Part shown: piece after piece, positions 19,358 to 27,453 of the stretch
Numbering within the stretch: position 1 is the first letter of the stretch
Layout of the letters: each line of letters begins with the position of its first letter
From: a virus
IMG/VR virus record: IMGVR_UViG_3300025889_000226
Span: 1 to 43,688 of that record
Direction: 5' to 3' (one strand)
Length of the DNA stretch: 43,688 nt
Program-made: the position numbers and the translations under genes
The notes under the pieces: generated by a model
The model's input: only the letters and a program-made list of their open reading frames with translations
What the model was told of the DNA's origin: nothing
Databases searched by the model: none

Positions 19358-21313
19358 TCAACAATGGAATAGAGTATCTGTCGATATAACACGGATGGCT
19401 TTTGGCGACACCTTTAGAGGAGCACGGATTGGTCCTTTGTCTTCAGGTATAGGCAATGGAGCCTCAGTAATAACATAGTCGTCAAGTAAAATATCAATTC
19501 GCTCACGAGTAGCACCGCTTCCAGCCTTTGTGAATGAAAGGCGTATCATGTTATCAGAACTTGCTGAGAAATCAACAGCACGACGCATGTTGTGATAGAA
19601 GATTGGGTCATCCACAATAATTTCCATGTCTAAAGTGTATTCAGTTTTACCTTCTATGGCAAGAGAGGCGTTCCTACTACCAGCGAAAGGCACTTGGTCA
19701 GTCTCACTATCGGCTATTGGAGAGCCGTTGATAGTGTAGAATTGCTGAACTCCAGTGCTACCGTTTAGAGTGAAAGAGACGACTTGACCGATACGAGTTC
19801 CAGCGAGGTCAATTGTACCATTGTAGAACATGTATGGTTTTTGTGTACCTTTTGCTATACCGCTTTCTTTACGCTTAGCATCGGTGTTAGCAGTGTCCTC
19901 AAACATACGGTGAGTGTTGTATCGGTCACCCGGTGCAGTCTCAAGGCGACCAGTGTCTGTATAACAAAGAGCAGAATCGAAGTTAACTGTCATTCTTAAC
20001 GCAGCATCAGTATCAGCAGTGAGTGAAAAGTCTTTGACTTTACAACCACGGAATACACGGGTTAGTTGTTTAGTGTCAGATATTCCACCGTCTACAACAT
20101 CGTCATCGACTCCGTCGCTATCCCTGCGTCGAATGCTGACTTCCATAGCAAAGGAAGGTATTGAACTGCGAGAATACAAAAGACGCTTAACGGGATTCTG
20201 AATATTACCTGTCGACTCACGATTCGGGCTACCGATTGCATTGTCGGCTGAAAATCGAGCAAAACGAATGACTGTATTATCAGCGTGTGGAAAACACAAA
20301 CCGTCATCGAGGAAAATTGTACTTGCAGTAATGGCTACAATTCTGCGAATTTCACTTGTTTCTGTTTTATCAAAATAAGTAGTTTCAGGATTCGCCACAG
20401 CACCAAATTCAGTGCCATCAGCACTATCAGCCTCGTTGTAAGTGATGACATCAGCACGAGTTTCATCTTTGATAATAACATAATCACCTGCCCCTACAGT
20501 AGAAGAGCCAGTGCTAAAAGTAGGAGTACCTGTACCGTCAAAAATAATAGATGTCGCACCAACTTTTGTAGCACCGTTAAGAGCGTAATCGTTGCTGACA
20601 CATAACGAATCATAGGTTGTACCTACATCAACAGCCTCCATGCCAAGACAGTAGTACAACCATCGTGGGTTATGCATGTTAACTTCAAAAGACCCACCTT
20701 CGTTAAGGAAGCGACCGGGTACTTGAACGGCTACATCACGACCAAGCCCTACAACATGATAACGCTTCAAATCCACTTTTGTTTCAGGAAGCGTCACAGT
20801 AGCAGCCAATCCAAGAAATTGGTCAGTAAGCACTGACTCACTTGAGTCAGTTGCTGTGTCATTATAACCCATGCTAACATCAACAGAAGGAAGAGTGAAA
20901 GCATGAAAATGAAGAGCATCGTCTGTACTACTGGTTGCACCAGCAGCAGGAGAGACATCAGGATTCTTTAAAGCAGGAGTCACAACGAAATCAGTTTCTG
21001 TAGCACCGGGATGAGTATCTACTACAGTGTAAAGTCTACCAGTGGAATGAGCGTCATCCTCAGGGAAATTACTACCTCCTATGATACTCAATTTGGCACC
21101 GACAAGCATCCCACGAGGTAATTTCAATACACCTGATTCAACTGGTGTGTCAGCAGCCCCACCGCTAAGACGAATAGTGCTTGTGTCTGCCGATGCATCA
21201 GTAGACTGATGAGTGAAAGAAAAACTTCCAGCATAGTTATGTTTCAATTCTAATCCTGTTTCATGACCGAAAGAAATTTCGGTCAAATCTCCTTTATACA
21301 CTGTCGACGGCAT
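19358..21313 (-). CDS. Major tail tube protein, enlarged
   Basis: 651 aa from ATG 21313, which has GGGTGA upstream; an in-frame GTG at 21322 lacks a ribosome-binding site. Beta-rich throughout. The ends look like one tail-tube fold split by insertions: an N-terminal strand set (TEISFGHETGLELKH, SFSFTHQ) and a C-terminal set (ASLAIEGKTEYTLDMEIIVD, then IRLSFTKAG and RIDILLDDYVITE). Between them are Ser/Thr/Gly/Asp-rich beta segments (about residues 95-170 and 225-330). Typical tail tube proteins are 150-250 aa, so this one probably exposes decoration domains on the tail surface. It lies after the neck genes and before the chaperones and tape measure, the canonical place. Tail tube identity is inferred from order and fold pattern. 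Confidence 0.65.
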   Translation of the reverse strand: MPSTVYKGDLTEISFGHETGLELKHNYAGSFSFTHQSTDASADTSTIRLSGGAADTPVESGVLKLPRGMLVGAKLSIIGGSNFPEDDAHSTGRLYTVVDTHPGATETDFVVTPALKNPDVSPAAGATSSTDDALHFHAFTLPSVDVSMGYNDTATDSSESVLTDQFLGLAATVTLPETKVDLKRYHVVGLGRDVAVQVPGRFLNEGGSFEVNMHNPRWLYYCLGMEAVDVGTTYDSLCVSNDYALNGATKVGATSIIFDGTGTPTFSTGSSTVGAGDYVIIKDETRADVITYNEADSADGTEFGAVANPETTYFDKTETSEIRRIVAITASTIFLDDGLCFPHADNTVIRFARFSADNAIGSPNRESTGNIQNPVKRLLYSRSSIPSFAMEVSIRRRDSDGVDDDVVDGGISDTKQLTRVFRGCKVKDFSLTADTDAALRMTVNFDSALCYTDTGRLETAPGDRYNTHRMFEDTANTDAKRKESGIAKGTQKPYMFYNGTIDLAGTRIGQVVSFTLNGSTGVQQFYTINGSPIADSETDQVPFAGSRNASLAIEGKTEYTLDMEIIVDDPIFYHNMRRAVDFSASSDNMIRLSFTKAGSGATRERIDILLDDYVITEAPLPIPEDKGPIRAPLKVSPKAIRVISTDTLFHC

Positions 21314-21323
21314 CCGGCTCACC

Positions 21324-21773
21324 CTATGGCACTAACTCCGCAAAGATAACAACTTCGATTTGGAAGGTCATGCGGAATAAATTTTTCGTTCTATCTGAAA
21401 GGTCAGTTCGAGTCTTGAAAACCATACGGTCAAAGTTAACTCCATCACCTTTTCTTTTAATGTGAATGAGGCGACGCACCTCATTTTCCATGTCTTGAAG
21501 ATGTTTTCGAGACTTGGTAGTTCTCATATCTACTGTGATATTTACACGAGTTGTGACGAAATCATAGAGGATTTCAGGGGCTTCTTCATTGTGAGCCGTC
21601 TCATAACACATGATGTAATCGGATTTTTTCATATCAATTCTTTTTCCACGCTCAGGTGTCAAAGTAGCGATGTCAGCGATGATGGGTTTGATGTTTGAAG
21701 TGTTGCCACGATTCCAGTCATTAAGAGTGTTAATGACTGAGTCCAATGACTCATTCCATGTTGCTACCATCAT
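21324..21773 (-). CDS. Putative tail terminator / neck protein
   Basis: 149 aa; ATG 21773 overlaps the previous stop (ATGA), with GGAGG 4 bases upstream. The next codon is also ATG (21770) and is better spaced, so the first residue is uncertain. Alternating helices and strands (DFVTTRVNITVDMRT; LFRMTFQIEVVIFAE) resemble small tail-terminator and tail-completion proteins, which cap the tail tube and join it to the head. The final strand with alternating hydrophobics, and the position just before the tail tube gene, support this. No catalytic or metal motif is visible. Confidence 0.55.
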   Translation of the reverse strand: MMVATWNESLDSVINTLNDWNRGNTSNIKPIIADIATLTPERGKRIDMKKSDYIMCYETAHNEEAPEILYDFVTTRVNITVDMRTTKSRKHLQDMENEVRRLIHIKRKGDGVNFDRMVFKTRTDLSDRTKNLFRMTFQIEVVIFAELVP

Positions 21774-22114
21774 TCAGCCTCCTTCTTGTAAGCATCAATG
21801 TCAGGCACTAAATTACCACCAGTGAATTTCAATTTGTAAGTCACAAGTGCTGGCGATTCAGTTAACATTCGCTTATCTACCCTATCCAATGCTGCCTTAA
21901 GAGTGCTTTGGTCGGCAGGTCTACCTCGTGCCTCATATTCACCGCTTTCGTTTCGCACGATACCATCCATACCAAGTTCCTGTTGCTCTACAACTCGACG
22001 GTATGATTCAGGTGTATTCATAACAATTTGACGCAACTCTTCTTGACGCTTAGGCTCAAGCATTTCTTGAGTGAGATGTACGACAAGAAATTCGTCAACC
22101 TCAGCCTTACCCAT
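21770..22114 (-). CDS. Small neck/connector protein, unknown
   Basis: 114 aa; ATG 22114 follows a GAGTGATGAAGA leader, 6 bases after the connector gene. The N-terminal half is charged and helical (EFLVVHLTQEMLEPKRQEEL). The middle has a likely loop (ARGRPADQST) and the C-terminal 25 residues are strand-like (ALVTYKLKFTGGNLVPDI). It is translationally coupled to the putative terminator gene. Its place between head-tail connector and terminator suggests head completion, but I do not recognise the family. Confidence 0.6.
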   Translation of the reverse strand: MGKAEVDEFLVVHLTQEMLEPKRQEELRQIVMNTPESYRRVVEQQELGMDGIVRNESGEYEARGRPADQSTLKAALDRVDKRMLTESPALVTYKLKFTGGNLVPDIDAYKKEAE

Positions 22115-22120
22115 TCTTCA

Positions 22121-23740
22121 TCACTCAAACAAAACAATCTCTTGATAGCGAGGTAAGATTTTATCAATTTCAGCCTGTAGTAGTTGTACTTTCGCAGTTA
22201 TGTCTATATTACTTGTACCCTCAGGTAGTAGGACAGTACGGTCATCTGACATCAAAAGGTCGATAACCACCATCTTTGTAGCAACTTCTTCTATCGCTTT
22301 TTCGAGATAACGCTCCCCGTAAATGTAAGACACCTTGACAGCATTCCATTCAAAGAATGGATATGAGTTGTTGAAGTAAATGATGCCCTGTTCAAAGTCC
22401 ATCCACCAATCTTTGAGACGAGCGTTATCACCACTGGAACTACCGCCCTGTAGGTCGACGCTCAACTTGTGCTGAGTGAACTCTTCCGTGCTGAGACTAC
22501 TATACCATCCACCAGCAGTGGCAATTTCCCAAGCACTACCTGACCATCGCTCAATATCAAGCAAGGCTGTAGATGTCTTGCTGCTGTAGCGGTAGATTTC
22601 ATTGTTTTCATCGACCAAGACACCAGCAGCCGTGAAATCATCAGTTGCCGAGAAAGTGATACCGTATTTACCAGTGACAATGACCTTACCAGTCATGGCA
22701 CCGTTGACTCGTGTAGTTTGCTCAATGGTGACTGAACTATCAGAAGACACGATGCTACAAGATTCTCCGCCCTTTACTGGTCGCATACTGGTGACCTTTA
22801 CTACCCCGCTACCAAGGTCGGAGTTAGCAGTAGCAAAGAACTCATTGTTGACAGCAACATTAGAAGTAGAACCTTCAAGAGTAAACGATGGTGAAAATTC
22901 TACTGCTGCTTTGCTGACACGGTCTTCTTTGTTGATGAGGTCGGCAAGGTTCTGAGCAGTGGTTGTAGCGTCGAAGTCAGCACGCCACTCACCTGTCCCT
23001 GTGCCGTTCTTCAAGAGGGCGACACTACCATTGCCGGGAGAAAAGGCAATATAGCCGTCGATGGAACGAACATCGGCTGGAATCTTGATGCGAGCCTCAG
23101 CAGCACCAATCTCACGATAATCATCACCTTGCCATAATTCAAGGCGTAAAATTTGCTGAACATTCCTAAACAATAAGGGGGTAGTACCCACATAATCAGT
23201 ATAATATCGCCTTCTGTATGGCTTATATGTATCAAAATTGATGTACTCAGCAGTCACAAGATAAGGTCGCCAAGCGTTGTGAGTGATGTTGTCAATCTTA
23301 TCTTGAACTTCACGAATACGAGCCTGCACGATTGCCTTCGTGACTCCTCTTTGCCTTCCAACTTTAGCGTTAGTGAAAGAGGACAAATTCTGAACTTCTG
23401 CATTGTCGGCTACTTGGAAGTCAGCAGCAGTTATAGTATCAGTAAATTCTAATTTTACCCCATTAGCACCCCCATTAGTGATAGCGGTAATCTCACGCTC
23501 GATACCAAGCGGATTAGCGTCACTATAGATGAGGATAGTATCTCCAACTTCTGTTCCACATCTACGGTAATCTTCACCTGTAATGTAGACTCCGTCACTG
23601 TCAGAATCAGATGCCACTGTGACTGGCTCTTGAGGACCTATACCGAGATAATCAGCAACTTTCTGAGGGGTAGTATATACTGTAGCCGTTGGGTCAAGAG
23701 GTCGTGTTTCACCTTCGCCGGGACTGAAAACAACTGGCAT
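22121..23740 (-). CDS. Head-tail connector protein with inserted beta domain
   Basis: 539 aa; start and previous stop share a base (TAATG at 23740). The N-terminal TTPQKVADYLGI and C-terminal helices (LEKAIEEVATKMVVIDLLMS, then IDKILPRYQEI) resemble gp6-like head-tail adaptors, which are normally 100-180 aa. Helices at 131-155 continue the adaptor-like part. A long insertion fills about residues 215-450, rich in Ser/Thr/Gly, with a module of short helix (TTAQNLADLINKEDR) followed by strands. Adaptors dock to the portal and form the neck; the insertion may add fibres or collar mass. The connector role rests on position and end-motif resemblance. Confidence 0.6.
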   Translation of the reverse strand: MPVVFSPGEGETRPLDPTATVYTTPQKVADYLGIGPQEPVTVASDSDSDGVYITGEDYRRCGTEVGDTILIYSDANPLGIEREITAITNGGANGVKLEFTDTITAADFQVADNAEVQNLSSFTNAKVGRQRGVTKAIVQARIREVQDKIDNITHNAWRPYLVTAEYINFDTYKPYRRRYYTDYVGTTPLLFRNVQQILRLELWQGDDYREIGAAEARIKIPADVRSIDGYIAFSPGNGSVALLKNGTGTGEWRADFDATTTAQNLADLINKEDRVSKAAVEFSPSFTLEGSTSNVAVNNEFFATANSDLGSGVVKVTSMRPVKGGESCSIVSSDSSVTIEQTTRVNGAMTGKVIVTGKYGITFSATDDFTAAGVLVDENNEIYRYSSKTSTALLDIERWSGSAWEIATAGGWYSSLSTEEFTQHKLSVDLQGGSSSGDNARLKDWWMDFEQGIIYFNNSYPFFEWNAVKVSYIYGERYLEKAIEEVATKMVVIDLLMSDDRTVLLPEGTSNIDITAKVQLLQAEIDKILPRYQEIVLFE

Positions 23741-24039
23741 TACTCTCTCGCCTCCTCACTGCGTTTTACAAGATTGTATTCCATTGGTCGTTGACATGAG
23801 CCACAAAGTTCACGCCACAGGAAGTGAAGCATCCCGCAGTGTTTACAGCGAGTGCCTGAACCTATGTTCATGACATCTGCTGCTTCGCTATTACGATTAC
23901 GCTGTTGTCTAACTATGCCCTTCAAAGGATTTTCAGGGTCAACGAATGCTGATTTGTCAAGTGATACATCTGAGCGAATGCCTTGTTTTTGAAATCGACT
24001 TATGTCATCGAAGTCAATCTTTGATATATCGAAGCCCAT
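23740..24039 (-). CDS. Small zinc-ribbon protein
   Basis: 99 aa; ATG 24039 follows GTGAGGG. A CKHC (Cys 65, 68) and a CGSC (Cys 79, 82) pair form a classical treble-clef/zinc-ribbon four-Cys site. The N-terminal 60 residues are charged with no evident fold. Adjacent to the connector gene and sharing its start, so probably part of head-neck assembly. Zinc-ribbon proteins of this size are common in archaea and their viruses; the partner is unknown. Confidence 0.7.
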   Translation of the reverse strand: MGFDISKIDFDDISRFQKQGIRSDVSLDKSAFVDPENPLKGIVRQQRNRNSEAADVMNIGSGTRCKHCGMLHFLWRELCGSCQRPMEYNLVKRSEEARE

Positions 24040-24054
24040 ACATTTCCCTCACGC

Positions 24055-24231
24055 TCATGTAGTAGACACGATAAGAAATACATTTCCAAGAATCATGACT
24101 GGGTCAACAGCAATAATAGTATTCGCACCCTCAGCAGCAGCAACATCAGCCGTCATAGTCGATGACAGCGTAGAAGTGTCACTGAAATCTTTCGGTGAAT
24201 ACGGTCCAACTACCACAGTGGTCGTAGCCAT
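24055..24231 (-). CDS. 58-aa small structural-type protein
   Basis: Read directly as a 59-codon frame from ATG 24231, with GAGGTGA 7 bases upstream and a TGA at 24055. The protein opens MATTTVVVGPYSPKDF and ends VMILGNVFLIVSTT, with an Ala-rich middle. Two hydrophobic strand-like ends suggest a small beta protein, perhaps a capsid decoration or a partner of the preceding 103-aa protein, which has similar composition. It fills the gap between two good genes with normal spacing (11 and 15 bases). Function unknown. Confidence 0.65.
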   Translation of the reverse strand: MATTTVVVGPYSPKDFSDTSTLSSTMTADVAAAEGANTIIAVDPVMILGNVFLIVSTT

Positions 24232-24242
24232 TAGTCATCACC

Positions 24243-24554
24243 TCAAGAGCGACGACCTATTACAAACCATGTTCCGCCGACTACCGAAGGACCTGCTTCT
24301 GCTGCTGTGATTGTTAAAGTAGTACCACTAACGGTTGCTACATCACTCGCCTCTATTGTGACAAGGCTTGCACTGGCACCTGCTTCGGGTAGAGCCACTG
24401 AACTTGTAGCAGTAGGTGTCACTGCTGCAAAGTCTATGCTTGACAAAAGCGAACTTAAGTCAATTTCTTCAGGACCTGCACCCGATGTGTATGTGCCTGT
24501 GATTATCATTCTGTCTCCGAAATATGTCGGTCTGTTATCTATTGTATTTGCCAT
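24243..24554 (-). CDS. Small beta-rich head protein (possible decoration)
   Basis: 103 aa; ATG 24554 follows GGAGATGAATAATT, the strong leader type also seen before the capsid gene. Composition is Ala/Ser/Thr/Val with alternating strands (DRMIITGTYTSG, ASLVTIEASDVATVSGTTLT, GGTWFVIGRRS), no cysteine and no signal peptide. It lies in the run after the major capsid gene, where decoration or capsid-stabilising proteins are normally found. That role is inference from position, composition and strong initiation signal. Confidence 0.65.
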   Translation of the reverse strand: MANTIDNRPTYFGDRMIITGTYTSGAGPEEIDLSSLLSSIDFAAVTPTATSSVALPEAGASASLVTIEASDVATVSGTTLTITAAEAGPSVVGGTWFVIGRRS

Positions 24555-24556
24555 AA

Positions 24557-24955
24557 TTATTCATCTCCTTCTTCTAATTCTTCAAGATTGTCTGCTACCA
24601 TCTCTTCTGTTTCTGCGACTCCGTCAGGACTCATAACAGTTGCGACGATTTCGAGTAATTGTGTTTTAGTTGCATAACCCGATGGTTTTAGATTGTAAGA
24701 AGCCAGCCACTTTTGAATGTCTTTTTTACTCCAACCCGAATCAGGGATGCCATCTTCACCATGGTCGATAGTACGCTCATCTGCCTCGGCTTTAGTCCAA
24801 CCTTCAATTCTGAAATTTTCAGCATCGAGGCGTGGTGCGAAATAGTCCAACCATGCAGAAGTTACTTCTACAGGTCGGTTTTGTTCCCAGTCACGCATGG
24901 TTGGGTCTGTCGCACGACGAACATGTGAACGCCCAATGTATGTCACTGTAGGCAC
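24557..24955 (-). CDS. Head-module protein with SAP/HeH-like C-terminal domain
   Basis: 132 aa; starts at GTG 24955 with GAGGTG upstream. The N-terminal 50 residues are a small beta-type domain (TVTYIGRSHVRR; VEVTSAWLDYFAPRL). Residues about 75-108 (WSKKDIQKWLASYNLKPSGY, then TKTQLLEIV) look like a SAP or HeH fold: helix, extended loop with Gly, helix. The end is very acidic (EELEEGDE). It resembles in layout the SAP protein beside the tail tube. Such modules in phage head genes may bind DNA or other head proteins. Role unknown. Confidence 0.65.
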   Translation of the reverse strand: MPTVTYIGRSHVRRATDPTMRDWEQNRPVEVTSAWLDYFAPRLDAENFRIEGWTKAEADERTIDHGEDGIPDSGWSKKDIQKWLASYNLKPSGYATKTQLLEIVATVMSPDGVAETEEMVADNLEELEEGDE

Positions 24956-24965
24956 TTAAAGCACC

Positions 24966-25370
24966 TCACGAGTAAAATACTAAAAGTTGACCACTGGTGA
25001 CTGCACCTGTTGCTTCTAAAGTGATAACTTTACCACTGAATGAAAGTCCTGCGGTTTGAGCATTGTTTGCAGTAAATGAAGTCAAAAATGCTCCAGTAAT
25101 TGCACTGATACCGCCAGCGAGAGTGACTGTATTACTGTCAGCGATATTCGCCAATGTCACTATAGCCATCTTTGGTGCTGCGTCATATCCATTTGCTCCA
25201 TCGCTGTTAGAAGCGTTGAATGTACCCGGACCACCGCCCGGATATGATACATCTGCTGCCCCATCTTGCCACTCAGTGGTGTCTTGCGACCCTGCTCTAA
25301 GTTCCCATGCTCCGGTGACTGTTGCTGTTAAAGTGCCACCTGCTGCTGTTGCTGTTAATTCTGCTGCCAT
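24966..25370 (-). CDS. Probable capsid decoration/cement protein
   Basis: 134 aa; ATG 25370 lies after a GGAG site at 25381-25384 and an A-rich leader almost identical to that of the major capsid gene 35 bases upstream, so high expression is likely. Sequence is Ala/Thr/Gly/Ser-rich and strand-like (GGTLTATVTGAWELRA; GKVITLEATGAVTSGQLLVF), with one Gly/Pro/Asn-rich loop region (about residues 40-65). No cysteine. Immediate position after the capsid gene and the matching leader suggest a protein made in stoichiometric amounts with the capsid. No family recognised. Confidence 0.6.
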   Translation of the reverse strand: MAAELTATAAGGTLTATVTGAWELRAGSQDTTEWQDGAADVSYPGGGPGTFNASNSDGANGYDAAPKMAIVTLANIADSNTVTLAGGISAITGAFLTSFTANNAQTAGLSFSGKVITLEATGAVTSGQLLVFYS

Positions 25371-25404
25371 ATTTTTTCATCTCCTATTTTTTTTATTATT
25401 GTCC

Positions 25405-26577
25405 TCACTGCAAATCACGGATGCTACCTTGAGCACGGAAGAATGTTGTCCAAACTTCACCCATTGTTCGGTATAGACCCTCTTGTCCCAATCTGTTGAT
25501 TGCGAATGGGTCACCTGTTTCAATGCCTGACTCGAAGTATTGAGTAGGAATTGCAGTTGAGAAGTAAAGATAATCTGTATCAAGGAAGTACATTCTGCTG
25601 ATACCGTCTTTTTCGACATCTTTGGAAGGAATGATTGGGACTCCGTTGTAGGTTGCTACAATGAATCCTGCTTCAATACCCGGAACACCCTTAACACCGT
25701 TGTAGGTAGGTGTGACTCTCTTTTCTTCCATGAATCTTTGTTGTGCTTGTAGAAGTTGTTGTAGTCTCATTAGAGTGTCATATCCAGTTAGGATAACCTT
25801 AGGATTACCACCAAGTTCCCACATTCTTTGGAATACATCATCCAATTGGTCAAGAGACATAGTTCTCCTGTTTGCTGAATCTTGGTCTGAACCACAGTTA
25901 ACAACAGCGTTGGACCAAGAGTTTGCACTTCGGTCGATGCTGTAGATGTCAAGGTCGTTTGCTCCACAGTGGTCTGCTGCTGCTGAACCAGTTTCCATTG
26001 ATGTAGTACCACCGGATGCTCCACCGTCGTTTCCGGTGATTCTGTCCAATGACTCGAAGTTGTTTCCTGCTACAGTGTCTGAGTCAGTCAAAAGCATTTT
26101 GTTTACCATTTCAGCGTGGTGCTTACCCATTTCTTCTTTGAGAACTGAACGCATGTCGCCCATACCGTCATCCTTGTCAGCAAGGAAAACAGCAACTTCG
26201 CTAACATCGAATGAGTGAGCGATTGTCTTTGGCTTTGCTGCAATGTGTTGGAAGGTTGGCTTGATTGTTTCAGGTAGTGTACCGTTTTCTGCAATTCCGC
26301 CAGTTAGGACTCCGCCGTTTGGTTTGTCAGTAATGACTCTCCAACCGCTTCTTTCCCATGGTTTCTTTGGTAGAATTGAGAATGCGTTAAATTCTTGGTT
26401 CAACTGTGACCAAACTTTGCGACCGTAAATTGCTTGGTATGTACCAGCAGTGGTGCTTAGCATTGGTGAGTCTGCTTTCAATAGTTCGCTACCAGTATAT
26501 GAATAACCCATTGAGTTGCCAGCACCGTAGTAGTACCTCTCCATATCTGTGACTGTTCTTACATAATTTCTTGCCAT
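25405..26577 (-). CDS. Major capsid protein, HK97 fold
   Basis: 390 aa from ATG 26577. An upstream in-frame ATG at 26586 overlaps the ribosome-binding site (GGAG at 26587-26590, 9 bases before 26577), so the start is MARNYVRTV. HK97-type layout: N-arm and E-loop region (about 55-115), spine helix (MRSVLKEEMGKHHAEMVNKM), A-domain with helix LDQLDDVFQRMWELGG followed by PKVILTGYDTL, and P-domain strands GVPIIPSKDVEKDG and RMYFLDTDYLYF. An insertion rich in Gly/Ser/Asp (about residues 170-225) may sit on the capsid surface. There is no long N-terminal delta domain, consistent with a separate scaffold. Follows the protease/scaffold gene by 27 bases, as in HK97-type head modules. Confidence 0.88.
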   Translation of the reverse strand: MARNYVRTVTDMERYYYGAGNSMGYSYTGSELLKADSPMLSTTAGTYQAIYGRKVWSQLNQEFNAFSILPKKPWERSGWRVITDKPNGGVLTGGIAENGTLPETIKPTFQHIAAKPKTIAHSFDVSEVAVFLADKDDGMGDMRSVLKEEMGKHHAEMVNKMLLTDSDTVAGNNFESLDRITGNDGGASGGTTSMETGSAAADHCGANDLDIYSIDRSANSWSNAVVNCGSDQDSANRRTMSLDQLDDVFQRMWELGGNPKVILTGYDTLMRLQQLLQAQQRFMEEKRVTPTYNGVKGVPGIEAGFIVATYNGVPIIPSKDVEKDGISRMYFLDTDYLYFSTAIPTQYFESGIETGDPFAINRLGQEGLYRTMGEVWTTFFRAQGSIRDLQ

Positions 26578-26586
26578 ATTTTTCAT

Positions 26587-26590
26587 CTCC
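26587..26590 (-). promoter_or_regulatory. Strong ribosome-binding site of the capsid gene
   Basis: GGAG followed by ATGAAAAAT and then the capsid ATG. The same GGAGATGAAAAA leader precedes the decoration-like gene (GGAG at 25381-25384) and the nested scaffold start (27463-27466). It shows that the in-frame ATG at 26586 belongs to the leader rather than to the protein. Confidence 0.75.
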
Positions 26591-26616
26591 TTTTTTTCAT
26601 TACTTATTTTTGAGTA

Positions 26617-27453
26617 TCACTCTTCTCGGAATAAACCTCCAGCGAGTTGGTGAACTTCTTCCCATGACATATTTGCGAGGTCCTGTGTTGTTGGTACCTC
26701 AATTGCAGGGGAAACGGATTTTGCTATGGTTGTAGATTCACCTACAGTTCCAATGTTGTCGATTCGCTCGGATAGAGCGTTGATAGATTTCATGATTTCA
26801 TCAAGAGGTTTTCTTGCATCGAATGCTTGTGCCTCAGCCTTTGCGACTGCTTCTGCGGATTCTTGTGCGTATCGTGCTTCAAAGTTTGACTCCATTGCTT
26901 TCCTTAGTTCTTCTTCTTGCTTTGCAGCCTTGAAAACTTCGTAAGCACTCTCGTATTGAGTAGGGTCTACTGATGTGACGAAATCGGATTTGCTAACTTC
27001 TCCTCCTCGGCTTAGTCCAGCACGGCTTAGTGCGTTAGTAGATGGTGAGCCACCTTCTTGTGCTCGACCCTTTACTTGACCAGCGAAGCGGGTATCGTAG
27101 TCTGAAAGTTCCTCAGGTGTAGAACCGAGGTTTGCTTTGGAAATTCCATCGAAGTGGGCACGGGCACCATCGGTGTCAACGCCAGCAGACTTCAAGGTGT
27201 TTTCCATCCAGTCAAGATACTCAGCAGAAATGACATCAGAATACTCGGATTTCTTAGAGTCATCCTTTTCTTCATCTTTCTTTTCATCGTCTGCTTTGTA
27301 TGCTTTTTCAGGCATATCCTTTTCTTCATCTTTTTTGTCGTCTTTCTTAGTGTTCTTGAGTTGCTCAGGTATTTCTCCCTTTTCCATAGAATCGAGTCTA
27401 CCTTCGAGCCTCTCAAGTACGCTGTTCATTTGTTCCATTACATCATCGCTCAT
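26617..27453 (-). CDS. Nested in-frame scaffold protein (internal start)
   Basis: An internal ATG at 27453 (Met193 of the protease reading frame) has GGAG 9 bases upstream (27463-27466) in the same leader as the capsid gene. It would make a 278-aa scaffold, MSDDVMEQMNSVLERLEGRL onward, containing a coiled-coil start, an acidic/basic linker (DDKKDEEKD), a helical body and the MSWEEVHQLA end. Nested scaffolds from in-frame starts are known from lambda (Nu3 within C). The N-terminus resembles that of the small protein at 34302-34631, which supports this Met as a real protein start. Translation from this site is inferred. Confidence 0.65.
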   Translation of the reverse strand: MSDDVMEQMNSVLERLEGRLDSMEKGEIPEQLKNTKKDDKKDEEKDMPEKAYKADDEKKDEEKDDSKKSEYSDVISAEYLDWMENTLKSAGVDTDGARAHFDGISKANLGSTPEELSDYDTRFAGQVKGRAQEGGSPSTNALSRAGLSRGGEVSKSDFVTSVDPTQYESAYEVFKAAKQEEELRKAMESNFEARYAQESAEAVAKAEAQAFDARKPLDEIMKSINALSERIDNIGTVGESTTIAKSVSPAIEVPTTQDLANMSWEEVHQLAGGLFREE

